Shown: positions 1 to 7,954 of the stretch, piece after piece
Position numbering within the stretch: position 1 is the first letter of the stretch
Layout of the letters: every line of letters starts with the position of its first letter
NCBI RefSeq assembly: GCF_001905725.1
Contig: NZ_LIWB01000011.1
Location: 186,001 to 250,000, forward strand
DNA length: 64,000 bases
Reading direction: 5' to 3'
Origin: Streptomyces sp. CB02400
GTDB taxonomy: Bacteria > Actinomycetota > Actinomycetes > Streptomycetales > Streptomycetaceae
Position numbers and translations under genes: made by a program
Notes under the pieces: model-generated
What the model was told of the DNA's origin: nothing
What the model saw: only the letters and a program-made list of their open reading frames with translations
The model's database searches: none

Positions 1-110
1 CCCTCTTCCTGGTGTCGGGTCGGGCCGTCGGCACAACACGGCCGGCCGGTCACGTATTCCGCGCCCCTACCCATGTGGCCACAGCGCACACCACCCACCA
101 GACTGACGCC

Positions 111-1556
111 ATGACGGAAACGCAATCGACGCAACCGGAATCAACCGCCTACGACGTCGTGGTGCTCGGCGCCGGACCCGTGGGCGAGAACGTCGCCGAC
201 CGCACCCGCGCCGCCGGGCTCACCACCGCGGTCGTGGAGAGCGAGCTGGTCGGCGGCGAGTGCTCCTACTGGGCGTGCATGCCCAGCAAGGCCCTGCTGC
301 GCCCGGTCATCGCCCGGGCCGACGCCCTCCGCGTCCCCGGCCTGAGCCGGTCCGTCCAGGGGCCCCTGGACGCCGACGCCGTACTCGCCCGCCGGAACTC
401 CTTCACCTCCGACTGGAAGGACGACGGCCAGGTCCAGTGGCTGGAGGGCACCGGAGCCGACCTGTACCGCGGCCAGGGACGGCTCACCGGCCCGCGCACC
501 GTCACCGTCACGGACGCCGACGGCGGCAGGCGGGTCCTCACCGCCCGGCACGCCGTCGCCGTCTGCACCGGCAGCCGCGCCCGGCTGCCCGACCTGCCCG
601 GACTCGACGAGGTCCGGCCCTGGACCAGCCGCGAGGCCACCAGCGCGCAGTCCGTGCCCGACCGGCTGGTCGTGGTCGGCGGCGGGGTCGTCGCCACCGA
701 GATGGCCTGCGCCTGGCAGGCCCTCGGCTCGCGGGTCACCGTCCTCGTCCGCGGCGGGGGCCTGCTGAACCGCATGGAGCCGTTCGCCGGCGAGATGGTC
801 GCCGAGGCGCTCACCGAGGCCGGCGCCCGGATCCGCACCGGCACCTCCGTGAAGTCGGTGACCAGGGAGAACGGCACGGTCCTGGTCGTCACCGACGACG
901 GTGACCGGATCGAGGCCGACGAGATCCTCTTCGCCACCGGCCGCGCCCCGCGCACCGAGGACATCGGCCTGGAGACGATCGGTCTGGAGCCCGGCTCCTG
1001 GCTCACCGTGGACGACAGCCTCCGCGTCACCGGCCACGACTGGCTGTACGCCGTCGGCGACGTCAACCACCGGGCCCTCCTCACCCACCAGGGCAAGTAC
1101 CAGGCCCGGATCGCGGGCGCCGCCATCGTCACCCGGGCCGCCGGGGAGCCCGTACCCGCGGAGGACTGGGGCGCGCACGCCGCCACCGCCGACCACGCCG
1201 CCGTCCCCCAGGTCGTCTTCACCGACCCGGAGGCGGCCTCCGTCGGCCTCTCCCTGGCCGAGGCGCAGCGGGCGGGCCACCGCGTCCGCGCCGTCGACGT
1301 CGACCTGTCCTCGGTCTCCGGCGCCGCCCTGTACGCCGACGGCTACAAGGGCCGCGCCCGCATGATCGTCGACCTCGAGGACGAGATCCTGCGCGGCCTC
1401 ACCCTCGTCGGCCCCGGCGTCGGCGAACTCATCCACTCCGCGACCATCGCCGTCGCCGCCCAGGTCCCCATCGCCCGCCTGTGGCACGCGGTCCCGTCCT
1501 ACCCGACGATCAGCGAGATCTGGCTCCGCCTCCTGGAGGCCCACCGCGACGCCTGA
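111..1556 (+). CDS. FAD/NAD(P)-dependent disulfide oxidoreductase-like protein
   Basis: The 481-residue protein has the fold order of the mercuric reductase / dihydrolipoamide dehydrogenase family. It has an N-terminal FAD Rossmann motif (VVVLGAGPVG, about 16-25), a redox-active Cys pair spaced C-x4-C (C51 and C56 in GGECSYWACMPSK), a second NAD(P) Rossmann motif (VVVGGGVVATE) and a C-terminal dimerisation domain. The C-terminal active-site His-Pro-Thr of classical members reads SYPTISE here, so the catalytic His is replaced by Tyr. The substrate cannot be told from sequence. I chose the ATG at 111 because family homology begins there, although the frame stays open upstream. The gene faces the peptide deformylase gene tail to tail. 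Confidence 0.85.
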   Translation: MTETQSTQPESTAYDVVVLGAGPVGENVADRTRAAGLTTAVVESELVGGECSYWACMPSKALLRPVIARADALRVPGLSRSVQGPLDADAVLARRNSFTSDWKDDGQVQWLEGTGADLYRGQGRLTGPRTVTVTDADGGRRVLTARHAVAVCTGSRARLPDLPGLDEVRPWTSREATSAQSVPDRLVVVGGGVVATEMACAWQALGSRVTVLVRGGGLLNRMEPFAGEMVAEALTEAGARIRTGTSVKSVTRENGTVLVVTDDGDRIEADEILFATGRAPRTEDIGLETIGLEPGSWLTVDDSLRVTGHDWLYAVGDVNHRALLTHQGKYQARIAGAAIVTRAAGEPVPAEDWGAHAATADHAAVPQVVFTDPEAASVGLSLAEAQRAGHRVRAVDVDLSSVSGAALYADGYKGRARMIVDLEDEILRGLTLVGPGVGELIHSATIAVAAQVPIARLWHAVPSYPTISEIWLRLLEAHRDA

Positions 1557-1586
1557 GCCCCCTCCAGCCCCTCCACCCCCTTCCGG

Positions 1587-1652
1587 CCCGTCCGGCATTC
1601 GAGGACAAGGCCCGTCCAGGGCCGAAGGGGGTCTGGGGCGCAGCCCCAGGGT
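1587..1652. repeat. Dispersed Streptomyces intergenic hairpin element, likely terminator
   Basis: This gap between convergent genes contains a stem-loop, CTGGGGC-GCA-GCCCCAG at 1633-1649. It follows a stretch (from about 1587) that resembles the short GC-rich intergenic element scattered through many Streptomyces genomes; the family link is from memory. With converging genes on both sides it probably ends transcription from both directions. Confidence 0.5.
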
Positions 1653-1729
1653 CGGGAGGGGGCGGCGGGGGCGAACCACTCCCGGAGACGACGGCCGGAG
1701 GCCCGGCCCGACGGAGGACCGGGGCGCGG

Positions 1730-2374
1730 TCACGGCAACCCGAAGCCCAGTTCCCGGGCCGCCCGCTCCGTCGTCGGCTGCGACCAGCGTTCCATCACGA
1801 ACCGGTTGGACGACAGCGAGCGCGGCTCGGCCCGGTCGAGGTACAGCGTGCCGTCGAGATGGTCCGTCTCGTGCTGCACGATCCGCGCGGGCCACCCGGT
1901 GAACACCTCGTCCAGCGTCCGCCCGTACTCGTCCTGCCCCCTCAGCCGCACCTCGGCGGGCCGCGCCACCACCGCCTGATACCCCGGCACGCTCAGGCAC
2001 CCCTCGAAGAACCCGGCCCGCCGGGTGCCGACCGGCTCGTACACCGGATTGACCAGCACCCGGAACGGCTGCGGCACCCGCTCGCGCGCGATGCGCACCT
2101 CCTCCGGGACCGGTGCCGGATCCTCGATCACCGCGATCCGCAGCCCCACCCCGACCTGCGGCGCGGCCAGCCCGACACCCGGCGCCGCGTGCATGGTGAC
2201 CCGCAGCGCCGCCACGAACCGGGCCAGCAGCGCGGGCCCCAACTGCCCGTCGTACGGTTCGGTACCCCCGCGCAGCACCGGGTCACCGGCCGCGACGATG
2301 GTCAACGGCCCTTCCGCGGAGAGCAGTTGCTCGACCCGCTCGGCCAGGGGCGCGCGATCGTCCGGAGTTCCCAT
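1730..2374 (-). CDS. def: Peptide deformylase
   Basis: This enzyme removes the N-formyl group from the initiator Met of nascent proteins. All three family motifs are present: GVGLAAPQVG (66-75), EGCLSVPGY with the metal-ligand C126, and HETDH with the metal ligands H168 and H172 and catalytic E169. At 214 residues it is slightly longer than Escherichia coli Def (about 170), with a charged N-terminal extension typical of actinobacterial copies. The ATG at 2374 starts right at the beginning of the family alignment. Streptomycetes usually carry several def paralogues, so this may be an accessory copy, as it is not next to fmt. Confidence 0.93.
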   Translation of the reverse strand: MGTPDDRAPLAERVEQLLSAEGPLTIVAAGDPVLRGGTEPYDGQLGPALLARFVAALRVTMHAAPGVGLAAPQVGVGLRIAVIEDPAPVPEEVRIARERVPQPFRVLVNPVYEPVGTRRAGFFEGCLSVPGYQAVVARPAEVRLRGQDEYGRTLDEVFTGWPARIVQHETDHLDGTLYLDRAEPRSLSSNRFVMERWSQPTTERAARELGFGLP

Positions 2375-2503
2375 CCCGTCAGGATCGCACGCCTTTCACG
2401 TGTGGCGCAGGTCACACGCGTCTCCCGGGAACCGGACGCCCCGCCGTCCCGACTACTGCACCACCACTCCGCCCGCCAAGACGTCTCCGGGAGAACCCCA
2501 CCG

Positions 2504-3919
2504 ATGACCACCGCTCCCTCGACCCCCACGGACGAGGCACCGAAACCCCCCGCCCCCGAACCCGCACCCGCGAAGAGCGCCTGGGCCGGCCTGCGCCCCC
2601 TCGTCCTGCGCCTGCACTTCTACGCGGGAGTCCTGGTCGCGCCGTTCCTCCTGGTCGCCGCCCTCACCGGCCTGCTGTACGCCGCCTCGTTCCAGGCCGA
2701 GAAGATCGTCTACGACCATGAGCTGACCGTCCCCGTCGGCGACCGCAAACTGCCCGTCTCCGCGCAGGTGGCCGCCGCCCGCGAGGCCCACCCCGAGGGC
2801 ACGATCTCCGCCGTACGCCCCTCACCCGAGGCGGACGCCACCACGAGGGTGATGCTGTCCGGCATACCGGGTGTGGACCCCGACCACACCCTGGCCGTAT
2901 TTGTCGACCCGTACACCGCGAAGGTGCGCGGCGAACTGGAACAGTACGGCTCCTCGGGCGCGCTGCCCCTGCGCACCTGGATCGACGAGTTCCACCGCGA
3001 TCTGCACCTCGGCGAACCGGGCCGTCTCTACAGCGAGTTCGCCGCAAGCTGGCTGTGGGTGATCGCGGGCGGGGGACTGGTGCTGTGGTTCTCCCGGCGC
3101 CGCGCCCTGCGCAAGCTGCGCGGCACCAGTGGGCGGCGCCGCACACTGGCCCTGCACGGCGGTGTGGGCGTCTGGGTCGCGGCCGGTTTCATCTTCCTCT
3201 CGGCGACCGGCCTGACCTGGTCCACCTACGCCGGCGCGAACATCGGCGAGCTGCGCACCTCCCTCGGCCAGGAGACCCCCTCGGTGTCGGCCGCGGCGGC
3301 CGGCGAACACGCGGGCCACGACGCGGCCGGCGGCACGGCGGGTGACGCGGCGCACGGGGTCGGCCTGGACAAGGTCCTCGCGGCGGCACGGGCCGAGGGT
3401 CTGGGCGATCCGGTGGAGATCGTGCCGCCCGCCGACGAGAAGTCCGCGTACGTCGTGCGGCAGATCCAGCGCAGCTGGCCCGAGAAGCAGGACTCGGTCG
3501 CCGTCGACCCCGCCTCCGGCGCGGTCACCGACGTCCTGCGGTTCGACGACTATCCGGTCCTCGCGAAACTCACCCGCTGGGGCATCGACCTGCACACCGG
3601 CAGCCTGTTCGGCCTGGTGAACCAGATCGCCCTGATGGCGCTGGCCCTCACCCTGATCCTGCTGATCCTGTGGGGCTACCGCATGTGGTGGCAGCGGGGC
3701 CGCGGCTCCGCCTTCGGCCGGCCGATCCCGCGCGGGGCCTGGCAGCAGGTACCGCCGTACGTACTCGTCCCCCTGCTGGCGGCGATCGCCGTCCTGGGCT
3801 ACTTCGTCCCGCTCCTCGGCATTCCCCTGGCGGCGTTCCTCGCCGTCGACATCGTGCTCGGGGAGGTGGCCCACCGCCGGGGACGGCGGACGTACGGAAG
3901 CGGCACGGCGGCGCGGTGA
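2504..3919 (+). CDS. PepSY-associated transmembrane protein
   Basis: This 471-residue integral membrane protein has a PepSY_TM architecture. A Pro-rich N-terminal tail is followed by a transmembrane helix (about 35-60), an extracytoplasmic PepSY-like region, and helices around SWLWVIAGGGLVLWF and GVWVAAGFIFLSATGLTW. After a His/Ala-rich loop (AGEHAGHDAAGG) come further C-terminal helices. Conserved His-containing segments (EFHRDLHLGEPG, LHGGVGVW, IDLHTGS) are typical of the family, some members of which are proposed to act in iron or flavin electron transfer. Its substrate is unknown. The start at ATG 2504 follows a plausible RBS (CTCCGGGAG). Confidence 0.85.
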   Translation: MTTAPSTPTDEAPKPPAPEPAPAKSAWAGLRPLVLRLHFYAGVLVAPFLLVAALTGLLYAASFQAEKIVYDHELTVPVGDRKLPVSAQVAAAREAHPEGTISAVRPSPEADATTRVMLSGIPGVDPDHTLAVFVDPYTAKVRGELEQYGSSGALPLRTWIDEFHRDLHLGEPGRLYSEFAASWLWVIAGGGLVLWFSRRRALRKLRGTSGRRRTLALHGGVGVWVAAGFIFLSATGLTWSTYAGANIGELRTSLGQETPSVSAAAAGEHAGHDAAGGTAGDAAHGVGLDKVLAAARAEGLGDPVEIVPPADEKSAYVVRQIQRSWPEKQDSVAVDPASGAVTDVLRFDDYPVLAKLTRWGIDLHTGSLFGLVNQIALMALALTLILLILWGYRMWWQRGRGSAFGRPIPRGAWQQVPPYVLVPLLAAIAVLGYFVPLLGIPLAAFLAVDIVLGEVAHRRGRRTYGSGTAAR

Positions 3920-3923
3920 CGCG

Positions 3924-3960
3924 CGGTGCCCGGTTCCCCGTCGCGGGGAACCGGGCACCG
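3924..3960. terminator. Bidirectional intrinsic-type terminator
   Basis: A perfect 17-bp stem with a TCG loop (left arm 3924-3940, right arm 3944-3960) fills the 49-bp gap between two convergent genes. There is no clear U tract, as is usual in streptomycetes. Position and symmetry suit termination in both directions. Confidence 0.85.
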
Positions 3961-3968
3961 GTCCGCCC

Positions 3969-4316
3969 TCACTCCTCCTCGAAGGAGCCGCCCAGCGCGG
4001 CGGCGATCCGCAGATGCGGCCGGGCCTCGTCGTCCCGCCCCTGCCGCTGGAGGGTGCGCCCCAGCATCAGCCGGGCGTAGTGCTCCACCGGGTCACGCTC
4101 CACGACGACCCTCAGCTCCGCCTCCGCGCGCCGCAGTTGCGCCGAGTGGTAGTAGGCGCGCGCCAGCAGCAGCCGCGGCCCGGTCTGCTCCGGCACCTCC
4201 TCGACCAGCCCGCCGAGAACGCGCGCGGCGGCGGCGTAGTCCTTGGCGTCGAAGAACATCTCGGCGCGCTCCCAGCGCTCGGCCGGCGTCCCGTGGTCGT
4301 AGTACGTGGTGTCCAC
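3969..4316 (-). CDS. Small tetratricopeptide-repeat protein
   Basis: This 115-residue soluble protein consists almost entirely of TPR-like helical hairpins (AERWERAEMFFDAKDYAAAARVL, then TGPRLLLARAYYHSAQLRRAE, then HYARLMLGRTLQRQGRDDEA). Such proteins act as protein-interaction scaffolds. The partner is unknown. The GTG start at 4316 is preceded by a strong AGGAGG, which favours it over the longer open frame upstream. Confidence 0.8.
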   Translation of the reverse strand: MDTTYYDHGTPAERWERAEMFFDAKDYAAAARVLGGLVEEVPEQTGPRLLLARAYYHSAQLRRAEAELRVVVERDPVEHYARLMLGRTLQRQGRDDEARPHLRIAAALGGSFEEE

Positions 4317-4513
4317 TTCTGACCTCCTTCGAGGCCGACAACGGACCCGGACGGTCCCGTATTCCGCCTGGGACGCGTTCCTGACCAGCACTGGTGTGAG
4401 GACATCGGGTCGTACCACAACGGTGGTCCGGACTACTGTGTGACGGACACCGCTCCGCAGGAGTACGGGCGGCTCGTCGTCGACGGACAGGGAATGCCGG
4501 AGGGACCGCTTCG

Positions 4514-4816
4514 ATGACCACGACGCGAACGTCCTCCGTCGCCAAGTCCTGGGGTGCCGCCGCGCTCTACGCGGTGGCGGCGTTCCTGACGCTGTTCAGC
4601 TTCGCCATGACGGTCGAGGCGGACAACCCGGCGGCGTTCCCCGGACGGCAGGACGACGACGGGACCTTCGGCGCGCTGCTGTGCGTCGGCACGGCCGTGG
4701 TGTCGGCGGCGGTGGCCGTGACGGCGCTCTCCCGGCGCCCGCTGTCCAAGGCCGTCTGCGCGGCCGTCGTCCTGGTGTGCGTCTACCGGGTGATCGGCGT
4801 CGCCGGCCAGTTCTGA
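4514..4816 (+). CDS. Small membrane protein, unknown function
   Basis: The 100-residue product has three hydrophobic helices (ALYAVAAFLTLFSFAM, GALLCVGTAVVSAAVAVTAL, AVCAAVVLVCVYRVIGVAG) and an acidic loop (PGRQDDDG). I do not recognise a family. A GGGAATGCCGGAGGG stretch upstream of the ATG can serve as RBS. It lies between the TPR gene (divergent) and the regulator operon (convergent). Confidence 0.65.
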   Translation: MTTTRTSSVAKSWGAAALYAVAAFLTLFSFAMTVEADNPAAFPGRQDDDGTFGALLCVGTAVVSAAVAVTALSRRPLSKAVCAAVVLVCVYRVIGVAGQF

Positions 4817-4871
4817 GGCCGGCCCGCCGGCCGCTTCGTCCGAGGCCGCGGCCCCGGCGCACCGCGACCGG

Positions 4872-5534
4872 TCAGGTCGCCAGGCCCCGGCGGTAGGCGT
4901 AGACCACCGCCTGGACGCGGTCGCGCAGGCCGAGTTTGGTGAGGATGCGGGAGACGAAGGTCTTCACGGTCTCCTGGCTGATCAGCAGGGCCGCGGCGAT
5001 CTCGCGGTTGGACAGGCCGTCCGCGATGAGGCGGAGGACCTCCAGCTCGCGGGGGGTCAGGGGGATGTCCCGCGGCGCCCCGCCCTCGGCGGGGCGGATC
5101 CGGGCGGCGTACCGGCCCACGAGCTGGCGGGTCACCTCCGGGTCCAGCAGTGCCGCGCCCATGGCCACGGTCCGGATCCCGTGGAGCAGTTGGGACGGCG
5201 GCGCGTCCTTGAGCAGGAACCCGCTCGCCCCCGCGCGCAGCGCCTCGTAGACGTACTCGTCCAGGTTGAACGTCGTCACCACGAGCACCTTCACCGGATG
5301 CGGCACCCCCGCACCGGCCAGCAGGCGGGTGGCCTCGATGCCGTCGAGCACCGGCATGCGCACGTCCATCACCACGACGTCCGGACGGAGCCGGCCGACG
5401 AGGTCGACGGCGGCCTGCCCGTCGCCGCACTCGCCGGCCACCTCCAGGTCGGGCTGGGCGTCGATGATGGTCACCAGGCCGGTGCGGATCAGCATCTGGT
5501 CGTCGCAGACCAGGACCCGGATCGGTGCGGTCAT
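4872..5534 (-). CDS. LuxR-family (NarL-type) response regulator
   Basis: The 220-residue protein has an N-terminal receiver domain with the acidic pair D11/D12, phospho-acceptor D57 (VVVMDVRMP) and conserved K108 (GFLLKDAPP). A C-terminal LuxR helix-turn-helix follows (LTPRELEVLRLIADGLSNREIA to about residue 215). Its ATG overlaps the stop of the upstream kinase gene by 4 bp (5531-5534), so the two are translationally coupled and form a cognate pair. Targets are unknown. Confidence 0.95.
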   Translation of the reverse strand: MTAPIRVLVCDDQMLIRTGLVTIIDAQPDLEVAGECGDGQAAVDLVGRLRPDVVVMDVRMPVLDGIEATRLLAGAGVPHPVKVLVVTTFNLDEYVYEALRAGASGFLLKDAPPSQLLHGIRTVAMGAALLDPEVTRQLVGRYAARIRPAEGGAPRDIPLTPRELEVLRLIADGLSNREIAAALLISQETVKTFVSRILTKLGLRDRVQAVVYAYRRGLAT

Positions 5535-6688
5535 GCCGCGTTCCCCGTCGGTATGCGGGCCCGTACGACGAAGCCGCCGCCCGCCTCCGGCCCCGCGCTG
5601 AAGTCGCCGCCCAGGACGTCGACCCGCTCCCGCAGGCCCGCCAGGCCCCGGCCGCTCCCGCCGGGGGAGGAGGACACCGGGGTGCCGGAACCGTCCGTGC
5701 CGACCTCCACGGTGATCTGCCGTTCGCTGTGCCGCACCTCGACCCGGGTGGCGTCGCCGTGGGCGTACTTGAGGGCGTTCGTCAGGGCCTCCTGCACGAC
5801 CCGGTAGGCGACGAGGTCGGCGCTGCCGGTCGACGGCGCCGGCGTGCCCTCCTCGGTGAACTTCACCGGCTGCCCGGCCCGGCGGGTCTGCTCCACGAGC
5901 GTGAGGAGCCGGCCGACGGGCGGTGTCCTGGCCTCGGGGCCGTGGTCGGGGTTGAGCAGGTCGAGCAGGTGCCGCAGGTCGGTGATGGCCCGTCGGCCGG
6001 TGTCGGTGACGGCGGTCAGCGTCTGGTCCAGTCGGTCGGGTGCGGCGGTCAGATAGCGGGCCGCCTCGGCCTGCACGACCATGGCCGTCACATGATGGGT
6101 CACCACGTCGTGCAACTCGCGGGCGATCCGGGCGCGTTCGGCGGCGCGGGAGTCCTCGGCGACGCGGTGCCGGCGCTCGGCCTCCGCGACCCGGGTGGAG
6201 CGCAGCCACGCCCCGATGCCCCACGCGAGGGCCGCCGCCAGGTAGAACGTCACGAACTCGCTCACCGGCTCGCCCGGACCGAACCGGTGGAACGCGACCG
6301 TCAGCGCCACGTAGGCGACGGTGCACAGGGCCGCGGCGGTGCGCCGGTACCGCTCCAGATACGCCCCGGCGCTCAGCAGCGCGATGGGCAGCGCGGTGCC
6401 CGCGGGGGAGTGGTAGCCGCGGAGCTGGTCGAGGGCGAACCCGGCCACCACCAGGGCGAGACAGACGGCCGGCCACCGCCGGCGCACGGCGAGCGGAAGG
6501 GCCTGGAGGGCCACCGCCACGAAGGCGAGCGTGTCGAAGGGACGCTCCGGCACGCCGCCGACGAGCGTTCCGTGGTTCTGGAAGGCCGGCAGCAGCGACA
6601 TGGAGAGGACGAGCAACCCGAGCAGAAGGTCCCTGACGGTGACGTCCAGCCGGTGCCACAGTTCCCGGAGCCGGTGGGGAGCGGTCAC
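5531..6688 (-). CDS. DesK/LiaS-type sensor histidine kinase
   Basis: This 385-residue membrane kinase has four or more N-terminal transmembrane helices (about 20-160) without a sizeable extracellular sensor, so it probably senses within the membrane. A HisKA_3 dimerisation helix follows (RARIARELHDVVTHHV, phospho-His H193), then an HATPase domain (VVQEALTNALKYA and GSGRGLAGLRERV). Translation starts at a GTG (6688) that overlaps the stop of the CPBP gene by 4 bp. The kinase lies between the membrane protease and the response regulator in one operon. Confidence 0.95.
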   Translation of the reverse strand: MTAPHRLRELWHRLDVTVRDLLLGLLVLSMSLLPAFQNHGTLVGGVPERPFDTLAFVAVALQALPLAVRRRWPAVCLALVVAGFALDQLRGYHSPAGTALPIALLSAGAYLERYRRTAAALCTVAYVALTVAFHRFGPGEPVSEFVTFYLAAALAWGIGAWLRSTRVAEAERRHRVAEDSRAAERARIARELHDVVTHHVTAMVVQAEAARYLTAAPDRLDQTLTAVTDTGRRAITDLRHLLDLLNPDHGPEARTPPVGRLLTLVEQTRRAGQPVKFTEEGTPAPSTGSADLVAYRVVQEALTNALKYAHGDATRVEVRHSERQITVEVGTDGSGTPVSSSPGGSGRGLAGLRERVDVLGGDFSAGPEAGGGFVVRARIPTGNAA

Positions 6689-7521
6689 CGGGGCAGTCTA
6701 GCGGTGGCGTCGGCCCGCTCCGCGCGCCGACGGCGGGGCACCAGATTGCCGCGCCGGTGGGCCAGCCACAGGAACCCGATCGTCAGCAGCACACCGAACA
6801 GCACCGAGTACACGCTCCCCTCCGGGCCGAAGTCACCACCGGTGATCCACTTGTTGCCCGACGTCGTGGAGTCCAGCAGTCCCTGCTCGGTGTCGTTGCC
6901 CGAGACCACGGTGCTGAAGATGCCGCCCGCGGCGAAGTTCCAGCCGAAGTGCACACCGATCGGCACCCACAGGTTGCGGGTGGCGACGTACGCGGCGGCG
7001 AGCATGCCGCCGGCCTCGATCGCGATGGCGAAGGCGCCCCACACCGTGGCGTCCGGGTTGGGCAGGTGCGCAGCGCCGAACAGCAGCGCGGTCAGCGCCA
7101 GCGCGATCCAGGTTCCCAGGTACTCCTCGACGATCCGGAACAGCACCCCGCGGAACAGCAGTTCCTCGGTGACGGCGGCGGCGGCCATGAAGCCGAACAG
7201 CCCGGCGGTTCCGCTCAGTGAACCCAGGCCGTGCACCTCGTAGTTGCCGGAGGTGAAGAGGTTCGTGATGACCATCCCGAACATCACGAGGCCGATCAGC
7301 GTCCCCCGGCCGAGCGCCGGCGCGGCACCGGCCGGGTCCAGCTCCGTGACCGGCCGGCGCTCGGTCCGCCCCACCACCCACCGGTAGACCAGCACCGCGA
7401 GCACGGCGGTCAGCGTCCCGAGGGCGAACGTGAGCCACGGGTTGTCCCGCACCGCGTTCACGCTCTGTCCGCCTATGGCGGAGATCGCCGCCACGGCCAG
7501 GATCTGCCAGACCACTCTCAT
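6685..7521 (-). CDS. CPBP-family intramembrane metalloprotease
   Basis: This 278-residue polytopic membrane protein carries the CPBP (Abi, Rce1-like) signatures: EELLFRG with E119, E120 and R124; FGAAH with H152; and HFGWN with H191 and N195. Family members cleave prenylated or membrane peptides, or act in bacteriocin self-immunity. It is the first gene of a coupled operon with the kinase and regulator, which suggests it either processes the signal the kinase detects or is itself the response output. ATG 7521 has a good RBS (GAAGGAG). Confidence 0.92.
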   Translation of the reverse strand: MRVVWQILAVAAISAIGGQSVNAVRDNPWLTFALGTLTAVLAVLVYRWVVGRTERRPVTELDPAGAAPALGRGTLIGLVMFGMVITNLFTSGNYEVHGLGSLSGTAGLFGFMAAAAVTEELLFRGVLFRIVEEYLGTWIALALTALLFGAAHLPNPDATVWGAFAIAIEAGGMLAAAYVATRNLWVPIGVHFGWNFAAGGIFSTVVSGNDTEQGLLDSTTSGNKWITGGDFGPEGSVYSVLFGVLLTIGFLWLAHRRGNLVPRRRRAERADATARLPR

Positions 7522-7698
7522 CGAGAACTCCTTCGTCGGACCCGCGGCCCAGCGCCGCGTGTCGTGACGGACGCTACGGATCCGGCGGCCGGGAATCGTC
7601 ACCGCACAGTGGACACTTGCCCGTAGCTCGCTCGGGGGACAAGGCCCCGGCGTCCCGGCCCACGGTGCCCGTCGGCCGTCGCCCGGCGACGCTGTCAC

Positions 7699-7712
7699 TG
7701 AAATGGATTTCT
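7699..7712. promoter_or_regulatory. Candidate LacI-family operator 1
   Basis: TGAAATGGATTTCT differs by one base from operator 3, which lies 204 bp downstream. The arms GAAAT/ATTTC are symmetric around a central GG. Confidence 0.55.
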
Positions 7713-7768
7713 CCCTTCCTGGAGCGGAACTGGAGGGAGTCGTCCACTGTCCCTCCACGGTGAAATGG

Positions 7769-7782
7769 TGCAATCGATTGCA
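7769..7782. promoter_or_regulatory. Candidate LacI-family operator 2
   Basis: TGCAATCGATTGCA is a perfect 14-bp palindrome with the central CG typical of LacI/GalR operators. Confidence 0.55.
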
Positions 7783-7902
7783 GTACGCCCGCCCGGGAGG
7801 CGTCGAGTGACCGGATGAATGTGGTGCATCAGCCCCTTTTTCACCGAACTTCCTTCTTCACCAACGCGGTTGACGCCCCCACAGTTCCCTAGTACCGTCC
7901 GC

Positions 7903-7916
7903 TGAAATCGATTTCT
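7903..7916. promoter_or_regulatory. Candidate LacI-family operator 3
   Basis: TGAAATCGATTTCT contains a perfect 12-bp palindrome with a central CG. It ends about 40 bp before the start codon of the secreted protein gene, so a bound repressor would block the promoter or early transcription. Confidence 0.6.
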
Positions 7917-7954
7917 AAACGCCGGCCGGTCCGAGTCCACCGGGAGCACAGTCG

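Larger units (their letters stand above)
7522..7954. promoter_or_regulatory. Divergent intergenic region with LacI-type operators
   Basis: This 433-bp non-coding region between the CPBP operon and the secreted-protein gene contains three LacI-like palindromes, listed separately. They are centred at about 7706, 7776 and 7910. The sequence is locally AT-richer than its surroundings. Nothing coding is evident. Confidence 0.7.

Noticed and set aside
141..2000. Very long minus-strand open frame opposite the first gene
   Set aside because: It is an antisense shadow caused by high GC: low-complexity Gly/Ala/Asp/Val composition, no motif, and it overlaps two well-supported genes.
4384..4395. Palindrome ACCAGCACTGGT upstream of the TPR gene
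   Set aside because: Only 5-bp arms, which is common by chance in such GC-rich sequence, and no supporting repeat copy nearby.
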